Shown here in pieces: positions 1 through 12,715 of a stretch of DNA of 64,000 nt. The number at the start of each line of letters is the position of its first letter. The stretch's first letter is position 1. Both the position numbers and the translations under genes were made by a program. The notes beneath the pieces were generated by a model. It did no database searches, was not told the origin of the DNA, and saw only the letters and a list, made by a program, of their open reading frames with translations. This DNA comes from Lumbricus terrestris (taxonomy: Eukaryota; Annelida; Clitellata; Crassiclitellata; Lumbricidae), in the NCBI GenBank assembly GCA_949752735.1, contig OX457047.1, positions 40,750,498-40,814,497 on the forward strand, in the 5' to 3' direction.

Positions 1-231
1 GCCATTACCTTAAACCAGTCACTGACAAATTCTTCTAGTGATATCTGGTCCTACCTTTCACCATACCCTACCGTGCTTTACAAACTTCAATCGAGCGCTA
101 AAACACTGCAGACGTACGATAATACACCTGAAGCCATCAAAGCAAACTTGACGAACTCTTCAACGCGCCTGCGCACTCGCTACATAAATGTGAATGTGTC
201 TATCGCGGAAGTGACGCCATTGGATGAATAA
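1..231 (+). CDS. Possible 3' end of a coding exon of an unrecognised gene (partial)
   Basis: Frame 1 is open from the first base for 76 codons and stops at TAA 229-231. Unlike the repeat frames that follow, its composition is that of an ordinary protein, mixed polar and hydrophobic, with no repeats. Five N-x-S/T sequons are visible (residues 5, 10, about 54, about 57 and about 69), so a secreted or lumenal segment is possible. The stop overlaps two AATAAA hexamers, which suits a terminal exon with a very short 3' UTR. I recognise no domain, and the upstream exons lie outside the window. A chance open frame of this length is possible. Confidence 0.35.
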   Translation, partial: AITLNQSLTNSSSDIWSYLSPYPTVLYKLQSSAKTLQTYDNTPEAIKANLTNSSTRLRTRYINVNVSIAEVTPLDE

Positions 232-280
232 AATAAAGACGCGATGGTCTCGGCTCCAGTCGGGCGAGACGCTCAATAAA
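227..280 (+). promoter_or_regulatory. Cluster of AATAAA poly(A) signals
   Basis: AATAAA occurs at 227-232, 232-237 and 275-280, directly after the stop codon of the frame that enters from the left edge. This suggests transcript termination before the CA repeat. Confidence 0.4.
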
Positions 281-297
281 GACAGACGGACATATAG

Positions 298-655
<358 letters not shown>

Positions 656-1105
656 AAGAGAGAAAGTCAGAAAGACAGATTGACTCAAAACAGACGGATG
701 GACATAATTATGGACCTCGACAGACAGAGACAGAGACAGACAGACAGACAGACAGATACGCTCAAGCAGACAGGCAGGCAGACTAAAACAGGCGGACGGA
801 TGGACGGACGGAAATGGACACAAGCATGCATACAGATACAAAAGAGACTGAAAACAGACGGTCTGACGGACAGAAAAGACGAATAGACAGACGGACAGAC
901 GGACGGACAGACGGACAGACGGACGGACTGACGGACAGACAAATGACCAGACGGACGGCATATGGACGCAGGCAGACAGAGACAGCAGACATACAGATAG
1001 ACTCACAGACAAACTGAAAGCAGACGGACGGACGGACGGACGGACGGACGACGGACGGACGGACGGACGGACGGACGGACGGACGGACGGACGGACGGAC
1101 GGACG
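656..1105. repeat. (CAGA)n grading into (CGGA)n
   Basis: Tetranucleotide array that changes from CAGA to CGGA; the most regular part is the ACGG run at 1021-1105. 1106-1140 is a short unique spacer. Confidence 0.95.
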
Positions 1106-1140
1106 GGCAGCTACAACGGTCGACCATCGTGCTCGTTTTA

Positions 1141-1320
1141 ATTAGAAGCGATGGATGGACGGTGGGTGGGAAGAACGGAGGAGGGAAGGAGGGAAGGAGG
1201 GTTGGATGGAAGGAGGGAGGGAAGGGATGAAACGGATATGTCGTCACGAAAAGAAGGACGGTGGAAAGAGGACGAGATCATGGCGAGTGTGTGACACTGG
1301 CGGATGTGCTTCTGTGAGCG
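1141..1320. repeat. GGA-rich low complexity
   Basis: GGAGGGAA-type purine tract to about 1240, then about 80 bases of mixed sequence. No gene seen. Confidence 0.7.
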
Positions 1321-2790
1321 CTCTGCCACTTCTAACTCCCCTCCTTTTCCTCCTCCTCCTCTGCCTTCTTTCCACTTCTTTCACCTATTTTCTCCTCCTC
1401 CTCCTTCTCCCCTTCTTACTCCTCCTCCTCCTCCTTTTCTCCTTCCTCTTCCATCCTCCTCTTCTCCTCTTCCCTCTTCTTATTCCTCTTCATCCTCCTT
1501 CCCTTCCCCTTCCTCTTCCACCTCCTCCTCCTTTTCCTCCTCCTCCTCCCTTCCTCTTCCTCCCACTACTCCTCCTCCACCCCTCCTTCTTTGCAGCTGC
1601 GAAAGCGTCTCCACGACCGATGAAGGAAGACCAGCATTAGATCTTCTCCGCCTATCTTCTCTTCTTCTCTTCCTCTGCTCTTACTCTCCAGTCGACTCGG
1701 CTGTCTTCTTCCGCTTCGCCTCTCTCTCCGTCTCCTCCTCTCCTCATCCTCCTTTCCTCCCCGCCTCCCTCCGCCTCCTTCCATTCTCGGCATCCTCCTT
1801 CGTCCTCCACCTACATCCTCCCACATTTCCTCCTCCTTTCCTCCTCTCTCTTCCTCTCTCTTCCGTCCGAATCTCTCATTCTCCTCATTTCCTCTCCTCC
1901 TCGAGCCCTCACCCTCCATCCACTTCCCCTCGAAATTCCTCCACCCATCCTACTACCTCTTCCTCCACCTCCTCCTCCTTCCTTTCTTCGGTCCGTCTCC
2001 TTCTTCCTCTCCTTTTCTACCATCTCTTCATCATTCGCTTTCGTTCCTACCTCATGCATGAACTTTTCCTCCCTCCTCTTCTTTCATCCGCATCTTCTTC
2101 CTCCAATATCCCTCCTCCTCTCTCTCTCCCGTCTTCTATTTCATCTTCCCACTTGCTTCTTCTACTCACTCCTTCAATATTCCTTTCTCCAGTTTTCACG
2201 CATTCCTTCCTTTTTTCCACTCCTACTCCTTCCTCCTCCTATCTCATTCCTACAAATCTTCGTCAACCTCTTTTCCCTCCTCCTTCTCCTCCAATCTCCT
2301 CGTTTTCCCTCTTGTACTCTTACTTTCGCCATTCTTATCCTCCTCTTCCCCCATTCTTGACTACCATCTTCTTCCCTCCTCTTTTATTCACTCCTCCATC
2401 TTCCCCCATCCTCCTCCTTCCTTCTGAACCCTTATCATTTACCCATCTTTTGCCTTCTTCCATCTTTCCCAGCTCATCCTCCATCTTCTTCCCTCCCCAT
2501 CTTGCTCCCCTGGCGCATCCTCGTTCACCCTCCACCCTTATCTTCCCCCGAATTATTCTCTCCAATCCTCCACCTTCCCCACCAACCCACCCACCCTCCT
2601 CCTCCCTCCTCTTCCTCCACTTCCCATCTTTCTCCCAGCACATCCTCCTCCACCTCCTCCGTCCACTCCCATCTTCCCCGCCTTATCCTCTCCCATCCTC
2701 CACCTTCCCCACCCACCCGCCCTCCTCCATCCCCATCTCTCCCTCATCCCCATCTCTCTCCCCCTGCGCATCCTCCGCCCATCGTCTCAT
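1321..2790. repeat. 1.5-kb polypyrimidine (TCC/TTC) tract
   Basis: Almost exclusively C and T on the + strand, in irregular CCT, TCC and CTT triplets. It keeps a Ser/Pro/Leu frame open for about 600 codons by composition alone. A small mixed island lies at 1595-1645. Confidence 0.9.
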
Positions 2791-3124
<334 letters not shown>

Positions 3125-3191
3125 GCCACACAATCACTGGATGCGCCATGATGCTGCGAAGGGAGACATTCGCACGAATGATGTACAGGGA

Positions 3192-3194
<3 letters not shown>

Positions 3195-3281
<87 letters not shown>
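3195..3281. repeat. Uninterrupted (CAG)29
   Basis: 87 bases of perfect CAG, about 230 bases after the first CAG array. Confidence 0.97.
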
Positions 3282-3282
<1 letters not shown>

Positions 3283-3655
3283 CTATAGTAGTAGTAGTAG
3301 TAGTTGCTGCTGTTGCAGGAGTGGCAGTAGTTGTTGTAGAAGTAGTTCAAGAAGAAGTAGAAGTGGTAGTAGCAGTAGTAGTCGTAGTAGTAGTAGTGGT
3401 AGTTGCTGTGGTGTTGGTGGTGGTGGTGGTGGTGGTGGTGTTGGTGGTGGTGGTGGTGATGGTGGTGGTGGTGGTGGTGGTGATGGTGGTGGTGGTAGCA
3501 GTGGTAGTACTTGTTGCTGCCGTTATTGTTTCTGTTGTAACTGCTATCATTTATATTGCTGTTGCTGTTATCGCTGTTGCTGTTATCGCTGTTGCTGTCA
3601 TTGCTGTTGTTGTTGTTGTTGTTGTTCTTGTTGTCGTCGTTGTTTTGTCGACATC
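3282..3655. repeat. TAG/GGT/TTG trinucleotide mosaic
   Basis: Consecutive blocks of TAG, GGT, CTGTTGCTGTTAT and TTG repeats, directly adjoining the (CAG)29 array. Confidence 0.9.
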
Positions 3656-4034
3656 GTGGCTCTTTTTCTTACAGACAGATAATTATGTTCCATCAAAGCT
3701 TCGAATCCATCCTCGTTAATTTACACTTCACATACGAATGGGTTGTAGGGTAAATTTTTTAATGATTTCGAGTTTGGAGTGCATATAAAAGTCATGGTCT
3801 AGATTTAGCAATTACATTTTGATATTTAATTATTATTGTGTTGTTTTAATATAGCGTAGCAGATCGGTTCAATTGATCAAAGGAAAACTTATTGCATAAC
3901 ACATCGCATTGCATTGCTTTGTATTGCATTCAATTCAATTGGACGGCATTGCATCACAGTTCTAATTTATTATGGTTATCATATTGCATTATTATGAATG
4001 TCGTACGATTTTCGTATCAATTCCTCTTCAACCA
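3656..4034. other. AT-rich stretch, nothing recognised
   Basis: Mixed sequence with a loose CATTG/GCATT pentamer pattern around 3895-3960. No gene, site or element boundary seen. Confidence 0.5.
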
Positions 4035-4165
4035 TGCCTCTCCAATCTCTACAGACAGTTTCATTTGGCCGTGCTGGTGTTGGGAGTACCTCTGATTAGT
4101 TTCATAAAAGAGGCGCTATGCAAATGCATCTAATGAATGAATGAATGAATGAATGCACGAATGAA
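4035..4165 (+). mobile_element. SINE/L2-type 3' tail with GAATGAAT repeats
   Basis: The block around AAGAGGCGCTATGCAAATG followed by (GAAT)n is shared with tails at 6575-6660, 53795-53865 and 58917-59012. A GCGCTATATAAAT-type end plus a short tandem tail is typical of CR1/L2-clade LINEs and the SINEs they mobilise. The 5' limit is not defined. Confidence 0.5.
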
Positions 4166-4380
4166 TGAAGAATGAATTAATGAATTAACGAACGATCTAA
4201 CGAATGAATAGAACACCACATTTTACGTTATACTACTTAATATATTACGGTAGGAAAAAATAACTTTGGCTCATCTCATGGGGTTGGTATAAATGCTCTA
4301 AACAGCCACAATCATTATTAGGTCCTCAAGATGGTTGGCACTGGTCGCACCGTTGTCCTTGTTATTTCTCGACCAAGAGA
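4166..4380. other. Spacer, nothing recognised
   Basis: AT-rich mixed sequence. No gene seen. Confidence 0.4.
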
Positions 4381-4421
4381 CCCAGTTGACCCACATGGGC
4401 CCCACATGTGGGTCAACTGGG
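4381..4421. repeat. Perfect 17-bp inverted repeat (hairpin)
   Basis: Arm CCCAGTTGACCCACATG (4381-4397) and its exact reverse complement (4405-4421) are separated by the 7-base spacer GGCCCCA. It is a potential cruciform or RNA hairpin with no poly-T or gene association. Confidence 0.9.
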
Positions 4422-4644
4422 GCCCATCATCATGGGCCAAGCAGTACAACCGATCATGAGGGAGAAGCGCAGCGAGGGTTCCATCGAAAGCGACTTGAAA
4501 AGCGTCGCTTATACGTTGGTCGAGAAATCCAATAAGACGCTCAGTGTAAGACGGGGTGGGGTCGGGGGTCGGAAGCGCGTGGTATCGAGTTGGTGTGGGG
4601 GTCTGCTCGAGAAAACATGTCAGAGACAAAGAGAGAAAAAATAG

Positions 4645-4767
4645 AGGGAGGAGGGAGGGAGGGAGGGAGGGAGGGAGGGAGGGAGGGAGGGAGGGAGGGA
4701 GGGAGGGAGGGAGGGAGGGAGGGAGGGAGGGAGGGAGGGAGGGAGGGAGGGAGGGAGGGAGGGAGGG
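4645..4767. repeat. (GGGA)n array
   Basis: Uninterrupted GGGA tetranucleotide of about 30 units. Its G-triplets could in principle form quadruplexes. Confidence 0.96.
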
Positions 4768-4799
4768 TAAGAAATGCAGAAGACGCGGAATGCAGAAAG

Positions 4800-5155
4800 A
4801 GTGACTGAGTTAGAGAATGAATGAGTGAACGCGTGAGCGAGTGAGTTAGTCAGTGAGTCAGTAGACGAGCAAGCGATGAATTAGACGAGAGAGAGAGACA
4901 GACAGACAGACAGGCAGACAAAGACAAAGACCTACATAGAAAGATAGTGACAGAGAGACAGAGACAGAGAGACAGAGAGAAAGAGATGGAGGCAATATAA
5001 CTCTTAGCAAGCGAGGGATTAGGCGAGAGAGACAGGCAGACAAGGGCAGAGACAGAGACAGAGACAGAGACAGAGCCCTACGTAGAAAGAGTGAGACATA
5101 GAGACAGAGAGACAGGGACAGAGAGACAGAGAGGAAGAGATACAGGCAATATAAC
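4800..5155. repeat. GAGT, GACA and GAGA low complexity
   Basis: Short arrays of GAGTGA, GACAGA and GAGACA. A segment of about 120 bases ending GCAATATAACTCT occurs twice (ending near 5000 and 5159), suggesting a local duplication. Confidence 0.8.
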
Positions 5156-5404
5156 TCTCAACCAAAGTTGCTAATTAAACGTTTCTTCATCTTCTTCTTC
5201 TCTTCGATATGGAACAAATCGATCGGTAACGATCTCTCTTCGATCGCTCATCAACATTGAGTTGTTTTCTTGAAACGGCGCAACATAAACGTCTGTCACG
5301 AACTAAAGATTACGAGAGGTGACAACAACAGACATCAGTTATTATAGCGCAATGATCATATGACGTAATAATAGTCAGACGGACGTTAATCTGTTAATAG
5401 CAAT

Positions 5405-5870
5405 GTCCTCACCCCTTCCCCCCCCATCACCCACTTCTCCTCTCTTTGATCTCCTTCCTTTGATTTTCTCATCCTATATAATACATCCCATTCTCTTCTT
5501 ATGCGCCTCCTCTGCATCTTTCTCCTCCCACTCCACCTCCTCCGCCATCTTCTCTTTATCCTTCTCCCCTTCCTCCTTTCTCCTCCTCTCTTATCCTCAT
5601 CCTTCGTCTGCCATTTCTCCCACTGCCATGCGCCTCTTTCCAGCTCACACTTCTTCCATCCTACTCTCCTGCTCCTCTTTCTTCCACCTTCCACCTTAAT
5701 TCCCTCTCCAATCCTTTCCTCCCTCCCTCGCTCTCTCCTCCTCTTTCTGCCTTCCCCTTCTTTTCCTACTCCCTCTTCCCTATGCATGCCTCTGCTTGTT
5801 CTTCTTCCCACCCTTCTTCTCCCCCATCCCCTTCCTCATCCTCCCCTTCTCCTCCTCCTCCGCCAACAAA
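5405..5870. repeat. Polypyrimidine (TCC/CTT) tract
   Basis: C and T rich on the + strand. The 250 bases before it (5156-5404) are mixed sequence without a recognisable gene. Confidence 0.85.
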
Positions 5871-5944
5871 GACGAGCAAATGCATGTTCGCTCCTTCCAC
5901 CGTCGGTAATTACACCGTCGACCACCGCGAATCTTAGGCGCCGA

Positions 5945-6125
5945 ATATATACGCATCACGATCGATCATATATATACTTATATATATATATAATTATATA
6001 TATATACTTATATATATAATTATATATATACTTATATATTATATATATATACATATAGATGTATACATACATATATATATATACAGTGTACATATATGAA
6101 TATATATATATATATATTAATGTGT
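5945..6125. repeat. (TA)n low complexity
   Basis: Imperfect TATATA with ACTTATA interruptions. 6126-6365 is AT-rich with TAATAATAA at its end. Confidence 0.9.
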
Positions 6126-6374
6126 ATATTCTGTAGATGGATAGCCTATTTGTATTTATATCAAAGGAGAAAAATATCAAATTATATATAAGTATATTTG
6201 TATATATAACCGTGCATAAAATGTCGTCTATGGCTATCATGATGTTCATGTGACGTCAGCTCATAATATTTGTAAATAGTAATGATAATAATAATAAAAT
6301 AATAATAATTATAATAGTATTAATAATAATAAAATAATGTTCTTTTTGTCGACAACTGCACGGGGTTTGTGTGT

Positions 6375-6453
6375 GATGCCATCATCGTCGTCGTCGTCGT
6401 CTTCGTTGTCGTCGTCGTCGTCGTCGTCATTATCATCATCGTCATCATCATCG

Positions 6454-6506
<53 letters not shown>

Positions 6507-6560
6507 GTCGTCGTCGTCGTCGTCATCGTCGGCAACAACAACATCATCAGGGTCATCATC
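6375..6560. repeat. (TCG)n to (TCA)n trinucleotide array
   Basis: TCG units change to TCA and back to TCG, giving open poly-Ser, poly-Val/Ile and poly-Met frames in different phases. Confidence 0.95.
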
Positions 6561-6574
6561 ATTTATTCAACTCA

Positions 6575-6660
6575 AAACTGTGCTTCTTCCCATGCCAAAG
6601 TCGCCGGAGCGCTTCTGAGGGGTATCCTCAAGAGCGCTATGTAAGTCATTGAATGAAATT
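6575..6660 (+). mobile_element. SINE/L2-type 3' tail
   Basis: Contains GGAGCGCTTCTGAG and AAGAGCGCTATGTAAGTCA followed by TTGAATGAA. It matches the reverse complement of the 28.23-28.33 kb copy in order and spacing. Confidence 0.5.
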
Positions 6661-6702
6661 AAAAATAAACAATTCATCGTCGTCGTCATTATTTTTCTTC
6701 TC

Positions 6703-6706
6703 CTTG

Positions 6707-6759
<53 letters not shown>

Positions 6760-6768
6760 TTCATCATA
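6703..6768. repeat. (CAT)n array
   Basis: About 20 CAT units. 6770-7480 is AT-rich mixed sequence in which I see no gene or element end. Confidence 0.95.
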
Positions 6769-7483
6769 GAGCAGCGTTGTTAAATAGAAAATGATCTGTT
6801 TTGATAATGGTATGGTCCTTCTTTAGGCAGATATATTATTATTAGCGTGAATGTCATAATTGTCTGGGTTGAACGTCGACACCTTTATATAAAGTCCTAT
6901 ACTTGTTATTTATACTTTTAGTGTCACGATTATGTTGTTAAGTGATCCAAATTGGAAAACATTTAGGATAGAATATCAACGGCCTCTAACCGTGAAATGC
7001 CTGTATTGAGAATGGAATAATTATGATGTCATAAATCGACACCTTTATTACTAATTGTACCAATGCTACATAAAGTTTGCCAACTGATCAGGTCTGTAAT
7101 AATATTCGAAATCTATATTTGACGGTATTTCTACTTCATTTTGAGACGTCGTTTCCGGGTTCATTCGCGTTTCCGCAAAATCAGGGATGCCAATCATAGC
7201 TGTTTCCACCTAGATCTAGGTTTTTTCGGTCTTGTCTAAGTTTCTATTTTTTTTTTATCAGAGTCAGGATCTAGGTTTTATTTCTCACGACGGTTTATCC
7301 GGCTAGATATAGAAATAGATATTTTCAGGTGAAAAATACACAAAAGACGGGGAAAGGTCGGAAGATTTTTCGAAAGACTAAAAGACAGAAATTTCAATTA
7401 AGAAAAATTCATGTAATCTCAGATAAATTCTCAATCTAGATTTTCTAGCCTTTTTTCGGCCGGATCTGACCTTTTAAAATTAA

Positions 7484-7935
7484 GTGTTGCAACGCGCTGT
7501 CTTATCCTCCACCTTCTCTGCTTTTATGGTAGTCCATGCTTTTATATCTTCTCGATATGACTACTGCAATTCTCCTGTCGTTCGTTTTCCTAAGGTCGCC
7601 TCTCGTCGATTCAGTCGATGCTCAACTCAGCTGCTGTGGTCTGATTACCCGCCTTCCCAGGTACTCTCGCATCTCTACCGTTATTGATGAAGTTTATTGG
7701 CTTTGCTCATCGTGCTAGCATACAATTGCTTAAGATCCTCACTCTGATCATTAAGATCTTGGCCCGAAATATACCTGACTGACGTTATACTTCGACCTCA
7801 CTCAGCTTCCTCCCACCGTCCACTTCGTTCATTCAATAAACTTGATCGTTCTAGAAATGCTGTGGCTCAGTCTCGATCATTTGCTTCAATTGGCCCTTCT
7901 CTTTGGATTGCGCTTTCTCATTCTGTTGCTCTCAC
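7484..7935 (+). pseudogene. CR1/L2-like non-LTR retrotransposon, C-terminal reverse-transcriptase relic
   Basis: Across three frames the translation keeps the order typical of the C-terminal part of CR1/L2-type reverse transcriptases: an HAFxxSRxDYCNS motif near 7515-7575, a block that corresponds to QxxxxSAAxxIxxLPR (about 7620-7660), then PEIYLTD (about 7760) and an SRSFxxIGPSLWxxL block near 7865-7915. Frameshifts and stops separate these blocks, so it is a decayed copy. The family assignment is by remembered motif order, not by a search. A CTGT repeat follows immediately. Confidence 0.65.
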
Positions 7936-8068
<133 letters not shown>

Positions 8069-8144
8069 TTTCTGTATAGAATTCAAAAACAACAAAATGC
8101 GGTGCAATACATTGCAAAGCATAATACGCATTTTGACAAACACA

Positions 8145-8365
8145 GAAGCACACACCCGCGCACAGCCAGACGCACGCACGCACACACGCGAGCACACACA
8201 CACGCACAAGTGCAAACACTAGCGCACACACGCACGCAAGACACACGCACGCACACACAGTGAAGAGGATATCTATATACTTAGATCTATCGATAAACAC
8301 ATGCATGCATGCGTGTGTATATATTGTGCTATATTATTAGTGCATGTGCGCAGGTTTGTTTGCTA

Positions 8366-8398
<33 letters not shown>

Positions 8399-8445
8399 GT
8401 ATGTTATGTATATATATGTATATATGTTTATATGTATTTATATAT
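8145..8445. repeat. (CA)n/CACG block and two (TA)n blocks
   Basis: CACACG-rich sequence 8145-8260, then TATATA at 8373-8398 and a looser TATATGTA stretch to 8445. Confidence 0.85.
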
Positions 8446-8539
8446 CTTGCGACTGTTAATGACCATCGGTGGAGCTGGTGCTGCGTCTACGTTCAGCTTC
8501 AGCTACAGCCACCGACATCAACGAAAGATGCGACAGAAC

Positions 8540-8960
8540 GAGATGGCGGAGGGGAGGGGAGGGGTGGAGAGGGAGGTGGAGAATAGGAGAAGGATGATGA
8601 AGAAGAATATGGAGAGGAAGGAGGGGAGGAGAGGAAAAGAAAAGAAGAAGAAGATGGAGGATCAGGAGTAGGAGCAGGAGGAGGAGGAGGAAGAAGAAGA
8701 TGAAGAGATGGAGTTCTGAAAGAAGTGTAGGAGAAGGAGAAGAAAAATATGAAGAAGATGAGGATGAAGACAATGACGGTGAATCTGCAAATGGTGGCAC
8801 GAATAACGGCGAAGAAGAGGAGGAGGAGGAGGAGGACGAGAAGGAGGAGGAGGAGATACGTAGGGTGATGGAAGAGGAGAGATCGTTAGAGAGAAGGAGG
8901 AGGACGACAACAACAACGCGGAAAGATGGAAAAGATGTAGCGGATGATAGGAAGAAGTAT
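8540..8960. repeat. GGA/GAA purine-rich tract
   Basis: Irregular GAG, GAA and AAG triplets give a long Glu/Arg frame on + and a Ser/Pro frame on -. No domain is visible. Confidence 0.85.
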
Positions 8961-9084
8961 ATGCGATAAAGAATTATATATAGGACACGACGTAAAGGAG
9001 AATGAGGGTAGAACGAAGAGAGCCTAGAGAGGAGGAATGCATGGAGAAGGAATAGTGGACTGAGTATTATAATATGATCGGTAA

Positions 9085-9140
9085 AAGAAGATGGGGGTAT
9101 ATAAGAGGATGGGGGTATATAAGAGGATGGAGGTATATGG
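9085..9140. repeat. 21-bp tandem repeat, about 2.5 copies
   Basis: Unit GATGGGGGTATATAAGAG with small variants. Confidence 0.8.
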
Positions 9141-9564
9141 TGTGTCGTGACTAGGAAGCGAGTGCAGGTGGATGAGCGATATGATATTATGTTGCTTCTC
9201 CATGCATGGTGGAGAGGAAGAGACGAGGAAATAACATATGCGTGGAGGAGAACGGAATAAGATGAGAGGATTGAGAGGTTTGAGAGGATTGTCTATCGGA
9301 GGACCATAAGAGGAGGAGGATGCGTACAGGCCCGGATTTAGGGGTGGGCACAAGGGGCACATGCCCACGGGCCTCCACCACATAGGGGCCTCCACCACAC
9401 AAGGAAGAATTTTTTAACAGACTTTTTAGGTAACTGTGCACTGCCCACAGATACAATTTCAAGCAAATAATTATTTTAAGAAAATAAACAATTGAAAGAA
9501 ACGTGAAAGCCTGAAAGGTCAGAAATTAGTTTTTCTTGGTTATGAAGTCATGTCAAATTAGTGA

Positions 9565-9995
9565 AACTTCGCGTGTTTTCTTCTTGGCAAAATCGGTCAC
9601 CAGTTCATCAAAGTTAATTTCACGCAGAAGGTCTGATTCTATGCTCATCAGAGCCAGATGGGACAACCTGTCATTGCCTATCGATGTGCGAAGTCTATTT
9701 TTTAATCAGTTTCATTTTGGAGAATGAACGTTCCGCAGTATATAGGCCTATTATAGGCCTACAGTTACTGACCATGAGCACTAGATACATGCGGAGTGCT
9801 ATCTCCACATTAGGAAATGACCCCTGAACGTGTTTATCATGGCATTGTATCAGCTGATACATAAAATTCTCGATTCATGAAATTCTCTTGTTCGTCCTTG
9901 AATGTTTCCACAAAGTCAACAAACTGCACAAGCTCGTCTCCAAAGCAGTCATCAAGGTCATCTTTGTACACCTCAACAAGATTTGATTAATATGT
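9565..9995 (-). pseudogene. hAT transposase C-terminal (dimerisation) region, broken
   Basis: Reading the minus strand from 9995 down, the frame encodes YKDDLDDCFGDELVQFVDF, then after a frameshift GSFPNVEIALRMYLVLMV and AERSFSKMKLIK, then LSHLALMSIESDLLREINFD followed by DELV and a stop near 9566. This order, with SFPN, the ERSFS block and the LMSIESD block, is the C-terminal hAT dimerisation region found in ZMYM1-like transposases. Two frameshifts and stops inactivate it, and a TAGGCCTA-rich stretch interrupts it at 9740-9765. The N-terminal catalytic part is missing. Confidence 0.85.
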
Positions 9996-10017
9996 AAACA
10001 ACATTCTGGGGTCCGTA

Positions 10018-10100
10018 GCTCAGTTGAGAGAGAGCGCTTGTCGTTAAACTGAGTGTCATCCACGCGACCCGGGTTCGAGCCTCACGCAGGGCATTAATTT
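10018..10100 (+). mobile_element. tRNA-like segment (SINE head) inside the hAT fossil
   Basis: Contains an A-box-like TAGCTCAGTTGAGAG and a B-box GGGTTCGAGCC at the spacing expected of an internal pol III promoter. The acceptor and anticodon stems do not pair properly, so it is a tRNA-derived SINE fragment rather than a working tRNA gene. Confidence 0.6.
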
Positions 10101-10599
10101 ATTAAAGTTTCTGTTAGCTGCCATAGGCGCTTTGCTGTTGTGTTGTTTGACTCGGGTTCTGCTGAAAGTAAGATAGCTCCTCCCACTTCTGGTTTGGCCG
10201 AACCACGAGTGATCCAGCACTTAGGCCATTTAGTGTTAAGCAACCAGTTTACAGCATAGGCTGCAGCCTACACGTATGTCATGGAGATCAGCCTAAACTT
10301 TATATTTTGTAAGGCCTATTCTGCTGCAAGTTGTAGGTGAGGCGCCCTTGTGACGGCATTGCGGTGGTATGTAGACCTACGGCACCATTAAAATTGAAAT
10401 TTTGTACAATTATCCTATGTCCATTGGGCCTCCACCACAGCGGTGCACATGGGCCTCCACCAAAGTAAATACGGCCCTGGATGCGTATACGGAAGAGTCT
10501 GACAAAATAGAATGGATGTTGCTCATAAAATAAACACAAATTATGTGTATGTAAATGCACATAAGCCTATAATTGTATTCATGAAAGCAATACATGTAT

Positions 10600-10645
10600 A
10601 TAATTATATAAATATATATATAATTATATATATATATAATACATA
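10600..10645. repeat. (TA)n
   Basis: Imperfect TATATAAT repeat. 10646-10815 is mixed AT-rich sequence. Confidence 0.85.
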
Positions 10646-10817
10646 TTTACTTATGATGTATACGTGCATAATATCCAAATAAGTATACATGCTCATTGCT
10701 CACATAATTATAAGTACATGCATGGGTGAATATTTCATTTGTATTTGGTCCTTTCATTATAGTCCGCAATTAGCGTACATGGATATGTATGTATTGTTTG
10801 TCTTGTTGTAGATGATT

Positions 10818-11484
<667 letters not shown>

Positions 11485-11625
11485 AGATCTTCCCTCTCCT
11501 CTGTTTCTCTTCTCACCAAAGTCACTCTACTCTCCTTCTCCTCTTTTTCTCCACTCTTACGTCCTTCGCCCATACCCTTCCTTCTCCTCCTTCTCCTCTC
11601 CTCTTCCGTGTTGCTCCTGCCATTT
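11485..11625. repeat. CT-rich tract
   Basis: TCTCCTCC-type low complexity. The 250 bases after it (11626-11875) have a mixed composition and an open + frame of about 70 codons without recognisable features. Confidence 0.7.
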
Positions 11626-11999
11626 TCCATCGCTGCAATTGAGCTTTACGGATCGGTCTCCAGTGACCCAGGACAGGGTGGACCAGGGGGTAAGACCACC
11701 TCCCCTACCCCAATCCCCTCCCCTTCATCAGATTACTCACATGCAGGCTACGGATCATATCTTTACGGAGTTCAGGCCAGGGTAACAGTTGATGCAAAGG
11801 GCGACGTCACGCTTCGAATTCGAGGTCGGAGGGGGGTTGGGTGGTGAGGTTTAACCTGGAGGGTAAGACCCGAAAACAATATGTATGTATACAGTTATAC
11901 ACGCAATAATTATCTTGCATGTATGCAATAATTATTATGCATGTATGCAATACTTGTATGATGTAATATAATTTATGTGTAGACTATACGCTAAGGAAT

Positions 12000-12190
12000 G
12001 TACTTACTCGCTTATTCACGCATTTGCGTGTGTGTTTTTGTGCAGTGTGTATTGATGTGTGTATAAATGTGTGTACGTACATGTACATGTATGTATGCAT
12101 ATGTATGAACGTATGTCTGCATGGATGTATATACAATCGTATGCTCACGTTCACGTACATGTATGTAAGTAGGCCTATGCTGGCGTAATT
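12000..12190. repeat. GTGT/ATGTATG low complexity
   Basis: Degenerate GT and TACATGTA repeats, ending in a TAGGCCTA site at 12170-12177. 12191-12420 is AT-rich mixed sequence. Confidence 0.7.
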
Positions 12191-12420
12191 ATATTGGGTT
12201 TATGAATTTTCAATATAATTTTAATTCCATGGACAAGTCTTAGCCTTGTGGATTTGTTAGAAAATTATTAATTGAATAACAGAACAAATTAATATTTGTT
12301 TTTCTGCAATAACTGAATTACCGAAATTAATATCAAGTTTGTCAACAAAACTAATGAATTTCTGGACTTGAATATCTGAAAATTTTCGACGGAAGAAACG
12401 ACGCAAGGGTAAATGGACGG

Positions 12421-12715
<295 letters not shown>

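Larger units (their letters stand above)
9319..10487 (-). mobile_element. hAT DNA transposon fossil with 8-bp target-site duplication
   Basis: The element body is 9327-10479 (1153 bp), flanked by an exact 8-bp duplication GATGCGTA at 9319-9326 and 10480-10487. The ends are inverted: CAGGCCCGGATTT on the left and AAATACGGCCCTG on the right. Both ends also carry GGGCCTCCACCA-type subterminal blocks. 8-bp duplications and CAGGG-type ends are diagnostic of hAT. A broken transposase lies inside on the minus strand, and a tRNA-like segment lies beside it. Confidence 0.9.

Noticed and set aside
1304..2790. Ser/Pro-rich frame of several hundred codons
   Set aside because: It is pure pyrimidine-tract translation, with no domain, splice support or normal composition.
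7100..7480. Possible small transposon starting CAGGGATGCCAATC
   Set aside because: TCTAGATTTTCTAG-like sequence recurs, but I could not find matching inverted ends or a target duplication.
10018..10100. A functional tRNA gene
   Set aside because: The A and B boxes are present, but the acceptor and anticodon stems do not pair. A SINE fragment explains it better.
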